A stretch of 46,480 nt of DNA from an uncultured Lachnospiraceae bacterium (GTDB lineage Bacteria > Bacillota > Clostridia > Lachnospirales > Lachnospiraceae): NCBI GenBank assembly GCA_947053345.1, contig CAMRSM010000031.1, forward strand, positions 1-46,480, in the 5' to 3' direction. Of this stretch, positions 26,970 to 33,907 are shown piece by piece; position 1 is the first letter of the stretch, and each line of letters starts with the position of its first letter. The notes under the pieces were generated by a model, which worked only from the letters and a program-made list of their open reading frames with translations, ran no database searches and was not told where the DNA came from. Both the position numbers and the translations under genes were made by a program.

Positions 26970-27728
26970 TCAACAATTTTTCGAACAGCTTCCCCGAAAA
27001 AAACGACATTCCTCGTGCCGCGGGCACATTCCGCACCGCCCGTTGCAGTGCTTCTCCCCGTTCCCTGCCCCATCGCGGACGTTGATAAAACCCGTCACGG
27101 ATTTTAGCGGGATGAGGATCCCTTTCGTGTTTACCGAAAGGCCGATGCCCTCCCCCGCGCCCGCCAGCCTCAGAAAATCAGGTTGGAGCGCAAGCGGGAA
27201 ATCCTCATAGCCAATCCCGAACAGCCATCCAAGGTCAAGCCCGAGAACATCCCTTGCCTCCTGCTCCAGATGTATGCGCAGCCGTTCGACCGCCGCATTT
27301 GCAAGGGCATCGGCCAACAGTGCATCCAACATACTCTCCTTTTGCAGCTTGTCAATCCATGCATCCACCTGCCCGCCAAGTGTCAGGCATGCCGCGACCG
27401 CAAGCCCCGCCCTGCCCAGATGGGCGTGGATCGCATCTCCCGGCAGCCGGAGGCACTGCCCGCCGAAATCTGCCGCGATGTGCACGGTGGGATCCCCTTG
27501 CCCTGCCGCTTCCGGTCTTTTCACGCAGTCTTGGACAAGACGGACCGGAACAAACAAATAGCGCGGCTTTATCACATCAAGCAGCGCATCCGCCAGACGG
27601 TGCAATTCCCTCTCTGTTCCGGAATCCGGCATCTGCTCCCCGTATCCCAGAAAGACCGATGCCTCCTGGTAGTCCACCAGACTTTTATATTCCTGCCGCC
27701 CGACCCATACAATCCGCGCTGCCTCCAT
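26970..27728 (-). CDS. Standalone methionine-synthase reactivation-domain-like protein
   Basis: A 252-residue protein. Its central and C-terminal parts match the activation domain of cobalamin-dependent methionine synthase MetH: ALANAAVERLRIHLEQEARD, GIGYEDFPLALQPDFLRLAG and IGLSVNTKGILIPLKSVTGFI, the SAM- and B12-facing segments. No methyltransferase or cobalamin domain is attached. The C-terminus is cysteine-rich (CNGRCGMCP...C...C...C), suggesting an Fe-S cluster or metal site. It may reductively reactivate a split MetH or another corrinoid enzyme encoded elsewhere (inference). I chose the ATG at 27728 because AGGAGGG is five bases upstream; an ATG nine codons earlier also has a plausible GAGG. 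The sortase gene lies upstream on the same strand. Confidence 0.75.
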   Translation of the reverse strand: MEAARIVWVGRQEYKSLVDYQEASVFLGYGEQMPDSGTERELHRLADALLDVIKPRYLFVPVRLVQDCVKRPEAAGQGDPTVHIAADFGGQCLRLPGDAIHAHLGRAGLAVAACLTLGGQVDAWIDKLQKESMLDALLADALANAAVERLRIHLEQEARDVLGLDLGWLFGIGYEDFPLALQPDFLRLAGAGEGIGLSVNTKGILIPLKSVTGFINVRDGAGNGEKHCNGRCGMCPRHEECRFFRGSCSKNC

Positions 27729-27775
27729 ACTTTCCCTCCTGCCGGCCAAAAACATACCCGCCTCTTTCCCATGGT

Positions 27776-28762
27776 TTATGGGATGACACAGCGCACGATC
27801 AGGCGCTCTTTCCCGTCATTCTCACAGGTAACGAGCGTCAGCATCGCAACGCCTTCCCCGGTGTCCTCGATCACCCAGACTTCTTCCGGCTGCACGACCA
27901 TTGTCTCCGTCACCTTATATGTGAAGACCTGCTGTTTGGTATCCGTGATAATGACTTCATCCCCGATCTCAAGTTTATCCAGATTCTTAAAATATGGTCC
28001 CGAATATCCGCCGCGGTGACCGGCAAGCGCACAGTTCCCGTTCTCCCCAAGATTCGCGGTATTGTCCATATGTCCGATCGCCACACCGATCTCCGCCGAG
28101 TCCGCGCCCTCCACGATCGCGTAGATCAACTCGATTTTGGGGATCTGTATGACCCCGATAACAGTCTGTCCGTTCAGGCGGTTTGCATTCTCCTTTTCCT
28201 CTTCCGTCTCCTGGTCTGGCGCGTCCGGATTTTCCAAAAGATCCATCCCAAGCATTGCTGAACCGCCCTCTTCCCCGTCTTTGTCCTCTCTCCCGTCCGG
28301 TTCCTTCACCGGCTCTGTCAAAGTGGGAACAACATTTGCCCCCTGCGTGGATTCCGGCACTTTTGTAGGTGCCTGGTCCTGCCCTCTGATGAATCCGCCG
28401 CCCGTCGGCTGCGGGGTCAGGATCATATTGATGGCATCTTTGTTAAAATCATCGCTCTTTTTTTGGCGGTAAAATGGGTACAGGCACACACAGACCCCAA
28501 ACAGCATGATCGCGATGCCAAGTGCCATGCGGAGCCTGCCGCTGCCTTTCTTTCGGTGTGCCTCCCCCGCGGTATCCTTCCCCGGTTTCAATGCTTCTGC
28601 ACCCGCATCCTCGTTCTGCGCCGGCTCCGAAGCCCCCCCCCCCTTCGCCGCACTGCCTTTTTCGCCTGTTATCCCTTTCTGTTCCGCATCCTTTGCATCT
28701 GCAAGCCCCTCCGGTATCCGGGATACCGTTTCCTGCACCTTAAGGGTATCCTTTTTCTCCAT
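27776..28762 (-). CDS. Class D-like sortase with long acidic N-terminal region
   Basis: Cysteine transpeptidase that anchors surface proteins to peptidoglycan, 328 residues. A long hydrophilic cytoplasmic region (about 1-77) precedes one transmembrane segment (about 78-98). A variable Asp/Glu/Pro-rich stalk and the sortase domain (about 195-328) follow. The catalytic triad is H249 in ALAGHRGG, C313 in LTLVTC and R324 in LIVRC. The N-terminal region contains an 11-base G run (codons 40-44) that could slip and shift frame. AGGAGGG lies about 9 bases upstream of the ATG. No LPxTG-type substrate or pilin gene is adjacent, so its targets are elsewhere. Confidence 0.9.
   Translation of the reverse strand: MEKKDTLKVQETVSRIPEGLADAKDAEQKGITGEKGSAAKGGGASEPAQNEDAGAEALKPGKDTAGEAHRKKGSGRLRMALGIAIMLFGVCVCLYPFYRQKKSDDFNKDAINMILTPQPTGGGFIRGQDQAPTKVPESTQGANVVPTLTEPVKEPDGREDKDGEEGGSAMLGMDLLENPDAPDQETEEEKENANRLNGQTVIGVIQIPKIELIYAIVEGADSAEIGVAIGHMDNTANLGENGNCALAGHRGGYSGPYFKNLDKLEIGDEVIITDTKQQVFTYKVTETMVVQPEEVWVIEDTGEGVAMLTLVTCENDGKERLIVRCVIP
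28633..28643 (-). repeat. Homopolymeric G11 tract inside the sortase gene
   Basis: Eleven consecutive C on the plus strand, that is eleven G in the coding strand, encode Lys-Gly-Gly-Gly-Ala at sortase residues 40-44. In the given sequence the frame is intact. Tracts of this length are mutable by slipped-strand mispairing. Confidence 0.95.
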
Positions 28763-28817
28763 TATACCGTCCCTCCTTCCCGTGTACCACAGCTTCCAAA
28801 GCGCGGTTCCCCGGCTT

Positions 28818-29693
28818 TTATGCTTCTCCCTCTCCCCTCAGCATCGCGATCTCCTCCCGGTACGGGGCGGTCTTATTCTCCGGGTCGCCCTCCGACGGGA
28901 TAAACGGGGTCTCCAAAATTTTTGGTACGCCCACGAAATCCGGATGGTGCACGATGCGGTACAGCGCAGGGAAACCAATCTGCCCCTTGCCGATATTCTC
29001 GTGCCGGTCTTTCGCCGCGCCGCGTGCGTTTTTGCTGTCATTGATATGGAATACCGCAATCTGCCCTTTCCCGATCAGACGTTCAAACTGCGCTGCCACA
29101 CCGTCGAAATCATTCACGATATCATAGCCCGCATCGTGGGTATGGCAGGTGTCAAAACACACGCGCAGCTTATCGTTGTAATGAACCCCGTCATAAATCC
29201 GTGCCAGTTCCTCGAAACTTGCCCCGATTTCACTGCCCTTGCCCGCCATCGTTTCCAATGCCACCATGCATTTTGTATCGGCAGCCAGCACTTCATTTAA
29301 CCCCTTGATTGTCTGACGGATCCCCGCGTCCGTGCCCGCACCCACATGGGAACCCGGATGCAGTACCAAAACCTTGCTGCGCATGGCAGCCGCCCTCTCG
29401 AGCTCCTTCGCCAAAAACTCCACGCCAAGTGTAAAAGTTTCGCTTTTTACCGTATTCGCCAAATTGATGATATACGGTGCGTGCACGATGACTTCGCGGA
29501 TCCCGTGCTTCTCCATCAGTGCAAAGCCCTCCGCAAGCCGCAGTTCGCCAATTTCCTTGCGCTTTGTATTCTGTGGTGCCCCGGTGTAGACCATAAATAC
29601 ATTTGCCCCGTAGGAGACGGCCTCCCGCACCGAACCGGCAAACATTTCCTTCCCGCCCATACCGACATGGCAGCCAAGCATCAACTCTTCCAT
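28818..29693 (-). CDS. nfo: Endonuclease IV (AP endonuclease)
   Basis: Zinc-dependent AP endonuclease of 291 residues that cleaves 5' to abasic sites in base-excision repair. Family metal-binding segments occur in order: [70 protein letters not shown] and ILETP. The ATG at 29693 has AAGGAG six bases upstream; an upstream GTG is unsupported. It starts about 27 bases after the methyltransferase stop and precedes the sortase, all on the minus strand, so cotranscription is possible. Confidence 0.96.
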   Translation of the reverse strand: MEELMLGCHVGMGGKEMFAGSVREAVSYGANVFMVYTGAPQNTKRKEIGELRLAEGFALMEKHGIREVIVHAPYIINLANTVKSETFTLGVEFLAKELERAAAMRSKVLVLHPGSHVGAGTDAGIRQTIKGLNEVLAADTKCMVALETMAGKGSEIGASFEELARIYDGVHYNDKLRVCFDTCHTHDAGYDIVNDFDGVAAQFERLIGKGQIAVFHINDSKNARGAAKDRHENIGKGQIGFPALYRIVHHPDFVGVPKILETPFIPSEGDPENKTAPYREEIAMLRGEGEA

Positions 29694-29720
29694 CAAGCAC
29701 TCCTTCCCGCACCGCACAAC

Positions 29721-31253
29721 TCATGTTTGCTGGCAGCGCTTCCTCATCAAAAACAGATAACTTCCTTCCTTCATCGACAATTCAAACTCCTTTAGACACA
29801 CAAACGGCACCTGGCCGTATTTTTTTACCAGTCCGCGGTCATGCGTCAGCAGCAGCAGCACGCCGTCCTCCTTGAGAAATTCCGGCGCGCGCAAAAAAAA
29901 CCTGCGGTAAAGCTCCGCAATCTCCTGCTTTCTCTCCTCATTTTCCGACACGGTAAAGGGCATATCCGTCACAATCTCATCAAATGCTTCTTCCCTTTGA
30001 AATGTAAAAAAGTCGCGGTGTACATAGTTTGCCCTCTCGTCCGCAAGGCGCGTATTTTCCCGTGCCGCAAGAACCGCCTCCTCCAAAATATCAAGCCCGA
30101 ACATCTGCTTTACCGGAGCGTATTTTGCCCTCTCGATGAGCATTGTCCCCGCGCCGCAGAACGGGTCGAGCACCTGCGCATTTTCCCGGAAAAACGGATG
30201 TCCGCCGCCGTCGGTCTCGTCCCCTGCAAGCGCCATGCAAAAAGCCGCAAGGAACGGGCGCATTCCTGCCGCGATCGCTTTCCTCCGGTAGGCAAAGCGG
30301 TAATCCCTCAGCGTAAATAATTTCAGCAGCACGTGAAAGCTTTTTTCCTTCGTTTCAATCAGGCGGAGCTCTACCTCATAGCCGTCCGTGACATTGACAA
30401 GTTCCCCCCTGCCCTGCTCCTCCAGAACCGCCGCCATGCGCCGCACAAAAGCGCTGCGCTTTTCAAGCGTCATGGTGCTGCGAAGCTCGATCCGAAAACG
30501 AAACGGCGCGCCGTTTTCTTTGTGGCGCTCCTTTAAATAAGACGCAAGCCCCGCCTGAACAAGCGCTTTTGCTGCCTCACCCGGATCAGCCGGAACCGTT
30601 TTACATCCCGGAAGCACAAAAAACATTTCCTCAAAAGTACGCAGCCCATAGAGGCTGGAAGCCTCCTTTGTCTGCACCATCACCCCCGCCGCAAGCTCCT
30701 TTTTCCGGCACGCGCCAAGACCGGAAAGCAGGACATGCTTGTGGTTGCGGTTTGTGGTCAGCACCAGCCCGCAAACAAGCCCATCCCCGGTATAGCAGTG
30801 CGGTTTCACATCCTCCTTCGCTGAGATCAGCCCGCGCAATAGCATCCGCTCCTCCTGCAGGTGCTTGCGGTTTTCCTCACATACTTCCTCCGACCCCACC
30901 CGTTTTAAGGCATCCTTTAAGCGCGGCAGCAATTCTGCATAATCGTAACTTTTTAGCGCCGTTAAATGCGCACTGCGCACAAAACGTGTCTGTTCCGCCT
31001 CATAGGCCTCCCACAACGGAGTGAGGAGCTTTGGCACAGAAAGTTCACCGATGACAAGCGCCGCGTTTTTCCTTGCCTTGGCATCCTCCGAGGACAGACA
31101 GGAAAGCAGCACGGAGAAATCCCCCCCGCAGTGCGAGAGCAGCTCATCCCTCTCCCGCGCACGATCTTTCCCACGAAGCAGTTCCTTGGCTTTGATCAGG
31201 TTCTGGCGCACGTTTATGCCCTGCCGTAGTTTTTCATATAATTCCGCAATCAT
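29721..31253 (-). CDS. THUMP-type class I RNA methyltransferase with N-terminal HEAT-like region
   Basis: A 510-residue protein. The N-terminal part (about 1-125) is helical and resembles HEAT-like repeats (SSEDAKARKNAALVIGEL...). The middle (about 150-335) looks like a THUMP-containing RNA-binding region, with FRIELRSTM and YRFAYRRKAIAAGMRPFLAA, the hallmark preceding Trm14/RlmL-type catalytic domains. The methyltransferase domain has VLDPFCGAGTMLIERA as motif I and DEIVTDMPF at the position of the usual NPPY/DPPY motif. The altered motif leaves the exact target base open; a tRNA or 23S rRNA guanine N2 enzyme is the best guess. An AGGAGAGGA region precedes the ATG. Confidence 0.8.
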   Translation of the reverse strand: MIAELYEKLRQGINVRQNLIKAKELLRGKDRARERDELLSHCGGDFSVLLSCLSSEDAKARKNAALVIGELSVPKLLTPLWEAYEAEQTRFVRSAHLTALKSYDYAELLPRLKDALKRVGSEEVCEENRKHLQEERMLLRGLISAKEDVKPHCYTGDGLVCGLVLTTNRNHKHVLLSGLGACRKKELAAGVMVQTKEASSLYGLRTFEEMFFVLPGCKTVPADPGEAAKALVQAGLASYLKERHKENGAPFRFRIELRSTMTLEKRSAFVRRMAAVLEEQGRGELVNVTDGYEVELRLIETKEKSFHVLLKLFTLRDYRFAYRRKAIAAGMRPFLAAFCMALAGDETDGGGHPFFRENAQVLDPFCGAGTMLIERAKYAPVKQMFGLDILEEAVLAARENTRLADERANYVHRDFFTFQREEAFDEIVTDMPFTVSENEERKQEIAELYRRFFLRAPEFLKEDGVLLLLTHDRGLVKKYGQVPFVCLKEFELSMKEGSYLFLMRKRCQQT

Positions 31254-31363
31254 CCGGTTTTATCCTCTCCTGAAATTGATTCTCCCCTTTTGCAGGGAAT
31301 TTTTAAAAACAGTACCTACACTTTACCGGCGTACCCGGACAAAAAAGCAGCCCCGGGCATACC

Positions 31364-32689
31364 TTAGATCATCGCATACCTGCGCCAGCGCTCCGACGCA
31401 AAACGCCAGACGAACAACACCGCCCGCGCCAGCCAGTCGATGGTCATGGCGACCCAGACACCGACCACACCGAGCCCGAAGCTAAGCGCCATAACATAGC
31501 TTAGTCCAATGCGGAAGATCCACATGGTACTGATGGATGCCAACATCGTAAATTTCACGTCATTCACGGCGCGCAGGGCGTTCGGTAGTGTGAAGGATGC
31601 CGGCCAGACCAGCACGCAGCAGACGCTGTGGTATAAAATGATCTGTTTTGTCAGCCCCTCCGTCTCCGGGAGCAGCCGGTACGCGGCGCAGATCGGATTC
31701 AGGAGCAGTACAACGAGCAAATTGACGGCGAATACCGCAAAATACGCGTATTTCATCAGCTTTTTTGTATATTTTTTCACTTCCCCGGCATCCTGTGCCC
31801 CGACGCACTGCCCCACGATCGTAACCATCGCAAGCCCGATTGCGTTTCCGGGGATTACCTCAAAAGAACAGATGGTATTTGCGACCGCGTTCGCCGTGAT
31901 GGCCGCCGTCCCAAAACCGGAAACCAGTCCCGCGACAATCAGCTTTCCGATCTGGAAAATACTGCTCTCCAAGCCGTTGGGGATCCCGATACGCAGGATG
32001 CGCCGGATCATTTCCGGGTAAAAACCAAGATGCAGTTTCGCGTCCAGATGGATCAGCCTCCCCTGATCCCGCAAAAGACCCGTCACGACAAGCGCCGCCA
32101 CGATTCTTGAGACAAGCGTCGCAAACGCCGCCCCAAATACCCCGAGATGAAATACGTAGAGCAGGAGCGCATTGCCGGCAACGTTGACCACATTCATGAC
32201 AATGGAAGTTTTCATGGAAATTTTGGAATCCCCCATCGCCCGGAACAGCGCCGTCCCCGCGGAGTACACCGCAAGGAAAGGATAGGAAACCGCCGACAGA
32301 TAAAAATACGTGCGCGCATTCCCCATGACATCTGCTTCGATCTTTCGGTATATAATGCGCAATATCATGTAATTCCCAACCAGGGAGAGCAGCATCAGCA
32401 CGCCGGAAACCGCCAATACCGCAAGCAGGAGCTGGTTTGCCGCACGGCACGCCCGCTCCCTTTCCTTATGTCCGATATACTGCGCCGCTACAACCGCACC
32501 GCCTGTTGCGAGCGCGGAAAACATCCCCGTTAACAGGATATTGATCGAATCCACCAGCGAGATGCCGGAAACCGCTGACTCCCCGCAGGGACTGATCATA
32601 ATAGTATCCACCATGCCGACCATGACAATCAAAAGCTGCTCAATCATCAACGGAACGATCAGCTTGCGCAATGCTTCCTTTGTGAACAT
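31364..32689 (-). CDS. MATE family efflux transporter
   Basis: Multidrug and toxic compound extrusion protein of 441 residues with about twelve hydrophobic segments in two six-helix halves. It would export cationic compounds or metabolites using a Na+ or H+ gradient. Typical features: the N-terminal VPLMIEQLLIVMVGMVDTIMIS, AAQYIGHKERERACRAANQ, and the second-half SSIFQIGKLIVAGLVSGFG and ANTICSFEVIPGNAIGLAMVTIVGQCVGA. The substrate is unknown. GGGGGA lies before the ATG. Its 5' region carries the 56-bp repeats shared with the divergent HAD gene, so the two may be co-regulated (inference). Confidence 0.93.
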   Translation of the reverse strand: MFTKEALRKLIVPLMIEQLLIVMVGMVDTIMISPCGESAVSGISLVDSINILLTGMFSALATGGAVVAAQYIGHKERERACRAANQLLLAVLAVSGVLMLLSLVGNYMILRIIYRKIEADVMGNARTYFYLSAVSYPFLAVYSAGTALFRAMGDSKISMKTSIVMNVVNVAGNALLLYVFHLGVFGAAFATLVSRIVAALVVTGLLRDQGRLIHLDAKLHLGFYPEMIRRILRIGIPNGLESSIFQIGKLIVAGLVSGFGTAAITANAVANTICSFEVIPGNAIGLAMVTIVGQCVGAQDAGEVKKYTKKLMKYAYFAVFAVNLLVVLLLNPICAAYRLLPETEGLTKQIILYHSVCCVLVWPASFTLPNALRAVNDVKFTMLASISTMWIFRIGLSYVMALSFGLGVVGVWVAMTIDWLARAVLFVWRFASERWRRYAMI

Positions 32690-32711
32690 TTTCTTTCCCC
32701 CTGCACAACAA

Positions 32712-32900
32712 TACCATTATGCACACATCAAAATGCGTGCATATTTTCATTGCTTATTATCCTCAGTTACCATTATGCACACATCAAAATGCGTGCATAT
32801 TTTTATTGCTTATTATCCCCAGTTACCATTATGCACACATCAAAATGCGTGCATATTTTTATTGCTTATTATCCCCAGTTACCATTATGCACGCATTTGG
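32712..32900. repeat. Tandem 56-bp repeats, three full and one partial
   Basis: Units start at 32712, 32768 and 32824, each exactly 56 bases, with a fourth partial copy from 32880. Every unit holds an imperfect palindrome, ATGCACACAT-CAAA-ATGCGTGCAT, followed by an AT-rich stretch ATATTTTTATTGCTTATTATC. Units differ at only two or three positions. The array lies between the divergent MATE and HAD genes, inside the region that must contain both promoters. It is not CRISPR because there are no distinct spacers. The periodic open frames across it are a consequence of the repeat and are not genes. The function is unknown; an operator array is possible. Confidence 0.95.
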
Positions 32901-32923
32901 GGAAAATAGCAAGCAGAATTTAT

Positions 32924-32952
32924 TTGCAGTTTTCCCTTGTGTCTGTTATAAT
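32924..32952 (+). promoter_or_regulatory. Extended -10 promoter of HAD gene
   Basis: A perfect TATAAT (32947-32952) preceded by TGT (extended -10), and TTGCAG (32924-32929) 17 bases upstream. It lies about 60 bases before the HAD start, just right of the 56-bp array. Confidence 0.75.
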
Positions 32953-33013
32953 CGAAAGTAAGTTCGCCCTTAATTTGGCGGGCTATCCCGTATGAAATGA
33001 GGTGCTAGACTAT

Positions 33014-33817
33014 ATGATAAAGCTGATCGCATCCGACCTTGACGGCACTCTTTTGCAAAACGGCAGCCAAGCTCTCACGCCGCGCGCAATCCCATTGATC
33101 CTGCGCCTCGCCGGGAGGGGGATTTTGTTCGTGGCGGCAAGCGGCAGGCAATATCCCAACCTTCTGCGGCTTTTTGGCGCAGCCGCGGACAAAATGGCGT
33201 TTATCTGTGAGAACGGAGCCCTTACTGCCTGTCAGGGGAACATAATTGCCAAGGCCTGTATGGAGCCTTCCTCCGCCCACACACTCATCGCGGATATTTT
33301 GGCGAGGGAAAACTGCGAAGTGCTGATCTCCGGTGAATATACTTCCTATCTTCTTCCAAAGACGGAATATTTCCTTTCGCGCATGCGGGATACCGTAAAA
33401 AACAATGTCCGTGTCATACATAACCTTTCCGAGATACCGGAAGAAATCATCAAGGTCTCGGTCTACGGGAAGGAGGGGATCCAAAAACACGCCCCCTATT
33501 TCCTTGGCCGATGGGAAGACACCGTCAAATGCACCGTCAGCGACCTGCACTGGATCGATTTTGTGCGCTCTGACGTAAACAAAGGTGCGGCGCTTTCCTC
33601 ACTCCTTGACCGGTTTGGCATCCGCCCGGAGGAAACCGCCGCTTTCGGTGACAATTACAATGACATAGAAATGCTCTCACTCGTCGGTTCTGGCTATGTC
33701 ATGGAAAATGCCGCCCCGCAGATCCGGGAACGGTTTTGCTGCCATACCGCCTGCGTTGAGGACACACTGGAAGATTTTCTTGCGCGCCTTGCCCAAAACC
33801 CCGGCGCAAAATTATAA
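33014..33817 (+). CDS. Cof-type HAD-IIB phosphatase
   Basis: HAD superfamily hydrolase of 267 residues, Cof subfamily, acting on sugar phosphates or cofactors such as PLP or FMN precursors; the actual substrate is unknown. Motif I is ASDLDGTLL at the N-terminus with both catalytic aspartates. Motif II is VAASGRQYP. The C-terminal motif III/IV region has NKGAALSSLLDRFG and AFGDNYNDIEML, where the aspartates bind Mg. The ATG at 33014 is chosen because it begins the conserved MIKLIASDLDG; GAGG is 11 bases away. The GTG four codons earlier lacks a ribosome site. pcrA follows 90 bases later. Confidence 0.93.
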   Translation: MIKLIASDLDGTLLQNGSQALTPRAIPLILRLAGRGILFVAASGRQYPNLLRLFGAAADKMAFICENGALTACQGNIIAKACMEPSSAHTLIADILARENCEVLISGEYTSYLLPKTEYFLSRMRDTVKNNVRVIHNLSEIPEEIIKVSVYGKEGIQKHAPYFLGRWEDTVKCTVSDLHWIDFVRSDVNKGAALSSLLDRFGIRPEETAAFGDNYNDIEMLSLVGSGYVMENAAPQIRERFCCHTACVEDTLEDFLARLAQNPGAKL

Positions 33818-33907
33818 ATCACCGCGCCCCCGCGGGCAGAAACCCCGGATGCCGTTTTTTGTACGGCGCGGTATGCGGACAAAATTTTTAGAAAGAGGCA
33901 TATTACC

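Noticed and set aside
32541-32995. Overlapping plus-strand open frames with periodic His/Cys peptides
   Set aside because: They are created by the 56-bp tandem repeat being read in frame. They lack ribosome sites and protein-like composition.
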